NCBI GenBank assembly: GCA_029935325.1
Contig: JAOZKO010000079.1
Span: 1-10,473, forward strand
From: Bacteroidales bacterium
GTDB taxonomy: Bacteria > Bacteroidota > Bacteroidia > Bacteroidales > UBA1556
Direction of reading: 5' to 3'
Length of the DNA: 10,473 nt
Position numbers and translations under genes: made by a program. Shown in pieces: positions 5,255 through 10,473 of the stretch. Under the pieces are notes generated by a model, which had not been told where the DNA came from, ran no database searches, and saw nothing but the letters and a program-made list of their open reading frames with translations. Numbering within the stretch: position 1 is the stretch's first letter; each line of letters begins with the position of its first letter.

Positions 5255-6282
5255 GAAATATACCCACGCCATTTTTCAATTACTTTCTGCATATCTTCAG
5301 GTAGTTCTGAATCGAAGAAAATATATTCGTCAGTGCCGGGGTGAATAAAACCTAAAGATTTAGCATGAAGTGATTGCCTAGGAATTATCTTAAAACAGTT
5401 ATCTACAAATTGTCGATATTTAGTAAAAGTAGTACCTTTTATTATGGAACTACCTCCATAGGTATTATCATTAAAAAGCGGATGCCCAATATGGCGCATA
5501 TGAGCTCTTATTTGGTGTGTTCTTCCTGTTTCTAATTGGCATTGTATTAAGCTTACATAACCTAATTTCTCCAATACTTTATAATGTGTAATTGCTGATT
5601 TACCAAATTCTCCCTCTGGAAAAACAGTCATTACTCTGCGGTCTTTTAAGCTTCTACCAATATAGCCTTCAACAGTTCCTTCATCTTCCTTAAAATCACC
5701 CCAAGCAAGGGCTATATATTTACGCTCAATACTATGCTCAAAAAACTGAAGTGCTAACTTTGATTGCGCCATTTCTGTTTTTGCAATCAGTAGTACTCCT
5801 GATGTGTCTTTGTCAATCCGATGAACCAAATAAGGTACAATAGGCTCTTCCGCACCTTCATCTGTCAAATGAAAACTTAATGCATTAAGTAAGGTTCCAT
5901 CATAATTATTATAACCAGGATGCACCACCATTCCTGCAACTTTATTTACTACAATAATATCTTCATCTTCGTAAATAATATTAAGTGGAATGTCTTGTGG
6001 AACTATTTTTACCTCCTTGGGTGGAGTGGAAAGCACAATGCGAATTTTATCATCAGGCTTAACTTTATAATTTGATTTTACCTCTTTATCATTAACTAAT
6101 ACCGTTCCTGCCTTTATTGCATTTTGAAGTTTATTACGGGTAATTCTTTCAATTTTACCCATTAAATACTTATCAATACGCAGTAGTTGTTGACCCTTAT
6201 CTACTTCAAATTTATAGTGCTCATAAAGCTCCTCTTGATTGCTATCATTATCTATTTGAAAGGTACTATTGTCAGAACTCAT
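5251..6282 (-). CDS. rluD: RluD-type 23S rRNA pseudouridine synthase
   Basis: The 343-residue protein has an S4 RNA-binding domain at about 32-88 (RIDKYLMGKIERITRNKLQN is its typical start) and a RluA/RluC/RluD-type catalytic domain from about 100 to the end. HRIDKDTSG at 154-162 is the signature motif, and Asp157 is the catalytic nucleophile. Supporting segments are VVNKVAGMVVHPG (111-123) and LETGRTHQIRAHM (250-262). RluD isomerises uridines in helix 69 of 23S rRNA; paralogues with the same layout modify other sites, so the exact target is inferred. An acidic, Ser/Asn-rich stretch of about 20 residues precedes the S4 domain. The ATG overlaps the TGA of the upstream T9SS gene (ATGA), indicating translational coupling as last gene of a three-gene operon. 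The 3' end touches a heptamer repeat array. Confidence 0.93.
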   Translation of the reverse strand: MSSDNSTFQIDNDSNQEELYEHYKFEVDKGQQLLRIDKYLMGKIERITRNKLQNAIKAGTVLVNDKEVKSNYKVKPDDKIRIVLSTPPKEVKIVPQDIPLNIIYEDEDIIVVNKVAGMVVHPGYNNYDGTLLNALSFHLTDEGAEEPIVPYLVHRIDKDTSGVLLIAKTEMAQSKLALQFFEHSIERKYIALAWGDFKEDEGTVEGYIGRSLKDRRVMTVFPEGEFGKSAITHYKVLEKLGYVSLIQCQLETGRTHQIRAHMRHIGHPLFNDNTYGGSSIIKGTTFTKYRQFVDNCFKIIPRQSLHAKSLGFIHPGTDEYIFFDSELPEDMQKVIEKWRGYIS

Positions 6283-8240
6283 CGGCTAATAATTAGTTTT
6301 TGAATAAGGTTAAGCTTAGCAGAACTATCGTAAACTCTTATAAAATATATCCCTGGGCTAAAGGAATTTGTGTTAAGCTTAGTATTATAATCTTGTTGGT
6401 GAATAATTTGCCCCTGAAGATTTATAATGCTAATTTTTGCATCAGAACTATTACTAACGCCCTCCAATGCGAGATTAACAAAAGTACCGTCATTTGGGTT
6501 TGGATATATTTTAAAACTAGCTTGATTTTGTTCTTTTACAATTACATCCTTTACGCCAACATGAGCATTTTGCTCCTGACCTAATATTGGCCTAATCATC
6601 AAGCTACCTTTATAGCCTGTATTATACCAATTGCCTGTAACATTTACAAATATTTTATCAGACTGTATATTGCTAAAGTCAAAACCTACATTAAGGTTGT
6701 CCTTTGTTGTTTGTCTCCAACCTACATAAAAAGTTCCAGAAACAGCTAGGGGATTATCTAATACATAGGTGTAATATTTAAAAAGACTATTTTCGAATTC
6801 TGGTCTAAGTCCTGATTTTTCATAAATTATATTTCCAGGAGTACCATTATTATCATCCCAAACTGTAAGATAGAAATACTGTTGATTTGCATTTCCTAAT
6901 GTTTGATTGAAATACATTTGAATAGACTGTAGAGTGTCAGCAACATTAAGAGTAAACTTATACGCTAGTCTGCCTCCCGGAGTGGAAAGTCCATAGCCTG
7001 CTTCTGCTACTCCATCATCATAGGATAGGTAGTTATAAAAATTCTGATAAAAAGAAACGGTATCGTTAGATGAAATAATATCAGGAGGAGGAGTGTTAGT
7101 ATATATGCTATAGAATACTCTAAACTCAGGGTATTCTGGTGCTGTTGTGCTGAAAATATAGGCGGGATCATTAGCAGTAGCTGAATATATAGGTATAAAT
7201 GTTTTATATGCTTGTGAGCTTATGTTGACAGCACTAGGGTTTGGTTTTGGCTCAAATGCTATGGTTTTGGTCCAAAGATCATAGATATAAAAATATTGAT
7301 TTACATTTTTCTGTCCAGAAATATCATCCATATTTTTATAATTAACTCCTAAACCATAATTCATCATAGCCGAACTTGCCGCTTGGTATTGATTCCATGG
7401 CATCGACTGAAAATCATTAAGTAAAGTAGTTTGATATGTTTGAATTGCCATATCATTATATGATGTATCATTAATGCTTCTATTGGCATCTAATACCACA
7501 TAATCTAAATTCCAATGACTATGTAATCCTGAACGCCAACTAGGTTTATCAGCTGATGGGATTCGTGCATAATTATAAAATCTGAATTTAAAATCTGATG
7601 TAAAATAATCAGGATTGGTAATTGGAATCATTATCTGCAAGAAGCTTGTGTCGTATTTAACACGAAATGTATCCAATGACATTCCATCAATATTCCAGAC
7701 GCTATTCCACTGGCTGTTTGTAGGATTATAAAATTGTAAAACCAAAGAATCTCCTTCTAAAGGTGAAGCTCCTTTTCCCTGAGGCTGAACAAAGAAACTT
7801 AGATAAACAGAATCGGCAGGGTTTAATGCTGCTTGAATAGAACCAAAGGAACTATCGAGGCGGATATTGTTAGTAGTTAATGTATCTGCAACTGATGAGA
7901 AAGAGCCCATATGGCTATATACTGCTCCGGTATCGTTCATAGCATCAAAGGTTGCAACTCCAATAGAGGGAGGATTTACAGCATAAGAGCGATTAATAAA
8001 CACGCTTTTTGATGCCCAATATTTTTTGTTAGGATAAAAAGTGGGAATAGAAAAGTCCTCAAGCATTGGTAACTTTATTTCAATTTGCCCGCCTTTTTGG
8101 TTTGATGAGATTGTAGTTTTATCAATGGGAGCATTTTTTAATACAGGATTTCTGCTCAAGCCCGTAAGGACTTCCTGTGCCGAAATCGCAGAAACACTCC
8201 ATGTCAATAAAATAATAAGAAAATATTTGATTATTTGCAT
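6279..8240 (-). CDS. Secreted protein with type A T9SS sorting domain
   Basis: The 653-residue protein has a Sec signal peptide (residues 1-21, ending ISA|Q) and a C-terminal type A T9SS sorting domain at about 576-653, with YPNP at 579-582, the 'ISIINLQGQ' strand and the GIYFIRV segment near the end. It should be exported to the periplasm and carried across the outer membrane by the T9SS, with the C-terminal domain removed. Between lies a long beta-rich region of unknown function containing YDDG at 407-410 followed by GYGL, a motif of jelly-roll-like modules in Bacteroidota proteins. I see no protease or glycosidase active-site motif. It has only 1 base between its start and the PASTA gene's stop and overlaps rluD by 4 bases. 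Its function is unknown; the fixed place in an envelope operon suggests an envelope role. Confidence 0.87.
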   Translation of the reverse strand: MQIIKYFLIILLTWSVSAISAQEVLTGLSRNPVLKNAPIDKTTISSNQKGGQIEIKLPMLEDFSIPTFYPNKKYWASKSVFINRSYAVNPPSIGVATFDAMNDTGAVYSHMGSFSSVADTLTTNNIRLDSSFGSIQAALNPADSVYLSFFVQPQGKGASPLEGDSLVLQFYNPTNSQWNSVWNIDGMSLDTFRVKYDTSFLQIMIPITNPDYFTSDFKFRFYNYARIPSADKPSWRSGLHSHWNLDYVVLDANRSINDTSYNDMAIQTYQTTLLNDFQSMPWNQYQAASSAMMNYGLGVNYKNMDDISGQKNVNQYFYIYDLWTKTIAFEPKPNPSAVNISSQAYKTFIPIYSATANDPAYIFSTTAPEYPEFRVFYSIYTNTPPPDIISSNDTVSFYQNFYNYLSYDDGVAEAGYGLSTPGGRLAYKFTLNVADTLQSIQMYFNQTLGNANQQYFYLTVWDDNNGTPGNIIYEKSGLRPEFENSLFKYYTYVLDNPLAVSGTFYVGWRQTTKDNLNVGFDFSNIQSDKIFVNVTGNWYNTGYKGSLMIRPILGQEQNAHVGVKDVIVKEQNQASFKIYPNPNDGTFVNLALEGVSNSSDAKISIINLQGQIIHQQDYNTKLNTNSFSPGIYFIRVYDSSAKLNLIQKLIISR

Positions 8241-8241
8241 C

Positions 8242-9096
8242 TTAGTCTATAGGTTCTTCTTGGTTAGTAGTTTCAATGGAGTCTGTTAATACCATTTTAT
8301 TGGATGGTTTTATGGTTTTGAGGTATTGTTCAAAATCAAAATTATCATCAGACTTATAATAGAGCTCAATTTTATGGCCCATTTTTACCGTTGCTATTTT
8401 ACTAAAATTAGGTACTTGCCTGTAAATCCTAACAGTGGTAGTGTCATCACCTTCTTCAAAATATTCTTCCCCAATATTTAATGAAGCCAAATGCAATTCA
8501 TCAATGGCTTGTTTCCTTGTTAAGCCAATAAGCATCGGCACTTGTATTAATTCCTTTTGCGCACCTAATCCCAATACTAATTCAATACCTGCACCTTTTA
8601 TAATTTCAGTTTCTGGGTATATCTGTTCTCCTCTATATTTTTGTTCCACAACAGCATTCTTTGCAATATCGGGCACATAGCTTAGTTTATTTATTTTCAG
8701 TCCATAGGTTTCGAGTATGCTACTTGCATTACGCAAACTAAGGTCAATTAAGTTTGGCATTCCAACCATTTCTGGATTCACTGCAACCACAGTTAAGTAT
8801 ATATGCCTTCCTTCTTTTACCATTGATTCGGCACTTGGATCCTGCGAAACTATGCTGCCTTTTTCTTTAGTAGCATCGTATATTGAATCGATAATAGCAA
8901 ATCTAAATTTGCTAAACTCCGCCTGACTTTTAATCTCTTCATAATAAAAACCTGTAAAATCAGGAACAGTTATTTCCTCTCCATGGCGAGTAAAGCTTTT
9001 AAGCGAAAACACTGTTGCTACCAAAATAAAAATACTTAGGCCAATAAGAATGGCTAAGTGAATATATAACTTCTTGTTTTTAAGTATATCTAGCAT
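8242..9096 (-). CDS. Membrane-anchored PASTA-repeat protein
   Basis: The 284-residue protein has a short cytoplasmic N-terminus with basic residues (KNKK), one transmembrane helix at about 11-33 and three PASTA domains outside the membrane at about 41-105, 107-177 and 183-248. Each begins with a VPDF-, MPNL- or VPML-type turn (43-47, 112-116, 186-190) as is usual for PASTA. A charged tail of about 35 residues follows. PASTA domains bind peptidoglycan or muropeptides, mostly in Ser/Thr kinases and penicillin-binding proteins; here neither a kinase nor a transpeptidase domain is attached, so it may act as a wall-binding sensor or scaffold. It is the first gene of the operon with the T9SS cargo and rluD, and it diverges from ddl, which makes the D-Ala-D-Ala of peptidoglycan stems. 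The ATG at 9096 fits directly before the membrane anchor. Confidence 0.92.
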   Translation of the reverse strand: MLDILKNKKLYIHLAILIGLSIFILVATVFSLKSFTRHGEEITVPDFTGFYYEEIKSQAEFSKFRFAIIDSIYDATKEKGSIVSQDPSAESMVKEGRHIYLTVVAVNPEMVGMPNLIDLSLRNASSILETYGLKINKLSYVPDIAKNAVVEQKYRGEQIYPETEIIKGAGIELVLGLGAQKELIQVPMLIGLTRKQAIDELHLASLNIGEEYFEEGDDTTTVRIYRQVPNFSKIATVKMGHKIELYYKSDDNFDFEQYLKTIKPSNKMVLTDSIETTNQEEPID

Positions 9097-9137
9097 AAAC
9101 TATTTGCTGATTGATTGTGTTTTTTGAAATAAAAATA

Positions 9138-9153
9138 TTCAATACTTATTGAA
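9138..9153. promoter_or_regulatory. 16-base palindrome at the PASTA-operon promoter
   Basis: TTCAATACTTATTGAA has perfect 7-base arms around a 2-base centre. It lies just downstream of the minus-strand -7 element at 9157-9164, over the expected transcription start, as a repressor operator might. It does not match the FNR box TTGATnnnnATCAA. AT-rich sequence produces such palindromes by chance fairly often. Confidence 0.4.
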
Positions 9154-9156
9154 CTT

Positions 9157-9164
9157 CAAAAATA
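9157..9164 (-). promoter_or_regulatory. -7 element for the PASTA-T9SS-rluD operon
   Basis: On the minus strand the sequence is TATTTTTG, an exact TAnnTTTG match, about 60 bases upstream of the ATG at 9096. No clear -33 element is seen at the usual spacing. A 5' leader of about 54 bases is predicted. Confidence 0.4.
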
Positions 9165-9350
9165 GGTCTTTATTGTTTTCATTTGGGAAATTGTTTTTTG
9201 GGATTATTATTTTCAATATTAAAGACAATAAAAGCTTGAATTTGACTGAGTCAGGAGGCATATTAAAAGTGCAACAATAAATATTTAAGGTTGTTAATTA
9301 ATAGCGAAATATATTTTTAAAAACCACCATATCAACATCAATAAAATATA

Positions 9351-9358
9351 TATCTTAG
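9351..9358 (+). promoter_or_regulatory. Possible -7 element for ddl
   Basis: TATCTTAG has one mismatch to TAnnTTTG and ends 35 bases before the ddl ATG, which would give a leader of about 29 bases. No -33 element is visible. The rest of the 297-base divergent spacer (9097-9393) holds a small TGACTGAGTCA palindrome at 9243-9253 and no sign of a gene or RNA. Confidence 0.3.
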
Positions 9359-9393
9359 CGCAACTGTTAAAAACATAGGATTAGACTAAATTT

Positions 9394-10365
9394 ATGAAGA
9401 AAAATATTGCTATTGTTTGTGGAGGATATTCTGGAGAAAGCGTTATTTCGCTTAAGAGTGCTAGCTTTGTTATGGATAATTTGAATCCTGAGAAATACCA
9501 TGCTTATAAAATAATTATCGAGCTTAAAAGGTGGTATTGTGAACTTGAAGGAGAGCAGTTTCCTATTGACAAAAATGATTTTAGTATTCAAATTAAAGAC
9601 AAGAAAATTCTATTTGCTGCTGTATATAATATTATTCATGGCGATCCCGGTGAAAATGGTCGCTTGCAGGCTTATTTCGAGATGCTAAATATTCCAGTAA
9701 GCTCAAGTGATTCAACTGTATCGGCGCTTACTTTCAATAAAGCGTATTGCAATTATATTGTAAAATCGCTAAAGGTAAATACAATGCCATCGGTACACCT
9801 AATTAAAGGTGAGAATATTGATATTCAATATGTTTTGTCAGAAGTAGGTTTGCCCTGTTTTGTTAAACCAAATTCTGGTGGGTCGTCTATCGGGATGTCC
9901 AAAGTTAAAAAGGAAGAGGATTTGCAAGCAGCAATAGATAAGGCATTTGCTGAGGATAATGAAGTTTTGGTAGAGGCGTTTTTTCAAGGAAGAGAGCTTA
10001 CCTGTGGACTATTAAAAACAAAAGGTCAAATGGTGGTTTTTCCACTTTGTGAGGTAGTTAGCAAGACAGAGTTTTTTGATTTTGAAGCTAAATATACTGA
10101 GGCTTTGGTAGATGAAATTATTCCTGCTAAAATTGATGAAAATATTGCTAAGGTAATTAGGACAACATCTGTTTACCTTTATAAAAAACTAAATTTCAAA
10201 GGCGTAGCACGAATGGATTTTATTTTCAATGGCGATGATTATATCTTCCTTGAAGCAAATACAATTCCAGGAATGTCGGCCCAAAGCATAGTGCCTCAAA
10301 TGGCTCGAGAGTTTGGTTGGTCAAATACACAACTCCTAGATGCTGTTATGGATGAGTTAATCTAA
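9394..10365 (+). CDS. ddl: D-alanine--D-alanine ligase
   Basis: Ddl joins two D-alanines with ATP to make the dipeptide that MurF adds to peptidoglycan precursors, in the cytoplasm. The 323 residues span the usual ATP-grasp layout. Visible motifs are CGGYSGES (9-16) with Glu15 contacting the first D-Ala, NIIHGDPGENGRLQ (79-92), FVKPNSGGSSIGMSKV (156-171) with ATP-binding Lys158 and the glycine/serine loop, FDFEAKY (228-234), RMDF (273-276) with the metal-binding Asp275, and EANTIPGMS (287-295) with metal ligands Glu287 and Asn289. Tyr234 in EAKY matches E. coli DdlB Tyr216, a mark of D-Ala-D-Ala specificity rather than D-Ala-D-lactate. The ATG at 9394 starts the conserved first strand; a weak AGGA lies 13 bases upstream. 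It diverges from the PASTA operon. Confidence 0.97.
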   Translation: MKKNIAIVCGGYSGESVISLKSASFVMDNLNPEKYHAYKIIIELKRWYCELEGEQFPIDKNDFSIQIKDKKILFAAVYNIIHGDPGENGRLQAYFEMLNIPVSSSDSTVSALTFNKAYCNYIVKSLKVNTMPSVHLIKGENIDIQYVLSEVGLPCFVKPNSGGSSIGMSKVKKEEDLQAAIDKAFAEDNEVLVEAFFQGRELTCGLLKTKGQMVVFPLCEVVSKTEFFDFEAKYTEALVDEIIPAKIDENIAKVIRTTSVYLYKKLNFKGVARMDFIFNGDDYIFLEANTIPGMSAQSIVPQMAREFGWSNTQLLDAVMDELI

Positions 10366-10414
10366 TATATAACTAATCAGAGAATTAAGATATAGATATT
10401 AAATTTTTAAACAT

Positions 10415-10473
10415 ATGAAAATAAGACTAATATACCTTTTACTATTATCATTTATTTTTAGTTTAAGTGCAAT
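10415..10473 (+). CDS. Start of an exported protein (3' end cut)
   Basis: An ATG 49 bases after the ddl stop opens a frame of 19 full codons to the window edge: MKIRLIYLLLLSFIFSLSA. Lys2 and Arg4 followed by a run of Leu, Ile and Phe and a small-residue end (SLSA) make a typical Sec signal peptide just before cleavage. Nothing can be said about the mature protein. The same orientation as ddl allows cotranscription, though the spacer is AT-rich and could hold its own promoter. Confidence 0.6.
   Translation, partial: MKIRLIYLLLLSFIFSLSA

Noticed and set aside
9394..10365. Ddl as a D-Ala-D-lactate (vancomycin-resistance type) ligase
   Set aside because: The EAKY tyrosine typical of D-Ala-D-Ala ligases is present, and no vanH- or vanX-like genes are nearby.

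Overview
The window comes from an AT-rich member of the Bacteroidota, most like the Bacteroidales or a related order. Four signs point there: a secreted protein with a type A C-terminal sorting domain of the type IX secretion system (T9SS), TAnnTTTG -7 promoter elements, genes without strong Shine-Dalgarno sequences, and two gene neighbourhoods familiar from this phylum (pdxJ with a CBS-domain gene; a PASTA protein with an RluD-type pseudouridine synthase and a T9SS cargo, next to ddl).

Layout. At 1-471 is the 3' part of a Fic-domain gene of the 'mobile mystery protein B' type, cut by the left edge. It converges on a lipoprotein gene built of MORN-like repeats (517-1137, minus). A gene-free stretch (1138-1370) carries a 124-base nested inverted repeat. 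Then pdxJ (minus) and a CBS-domain gene (plus) diverge from a 54-base spacer in which two promoter -7 elements face each other. A single-POTRA Omp85/BamA-like outer-membrane protein with a TTG start follows 4 bases after the CBS gene. Next is a Crp/Fnr-type regulator (4341-5027). It converges, across a spacer rich in 7- and 8-base tandem repeats, on a three-gene minus-strand operon (5251-9096): PASTA membrane protein, T9SS-sorted protein, RluD-type synthase. Across a 297-base intergenic region ddl reads rightwards (9394-10365), and the signal peptide of one more exported protein starts at 10415 and runs off the window.

How the genes fit together. Most are chromosomal housekeeping and envelope genes: vitamin B6 synthesis (PdxJ), outer-membrane biogenesis (Omp85-like), peptidoglycan precursor synthesis (Ddl), a peptidoglycan-binding type membrane protein (PASTA), a surface or secreted protein and 23S rRNA modification. 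The Fic gene is the only accessory-looking gene. I see no complete new defence or mobile system, no CRISPR array, no transposase and no RNA gene. The points most worth a second look are the nested inverted repeat at 1200-1323, the Fnr-like regulator that keeps three of the four cysteines that bind the FeS cluster in E. coli FNR, the period-7 and period-8 intergenic arrays, the face-to-face promoters and the atypical Fic motif.
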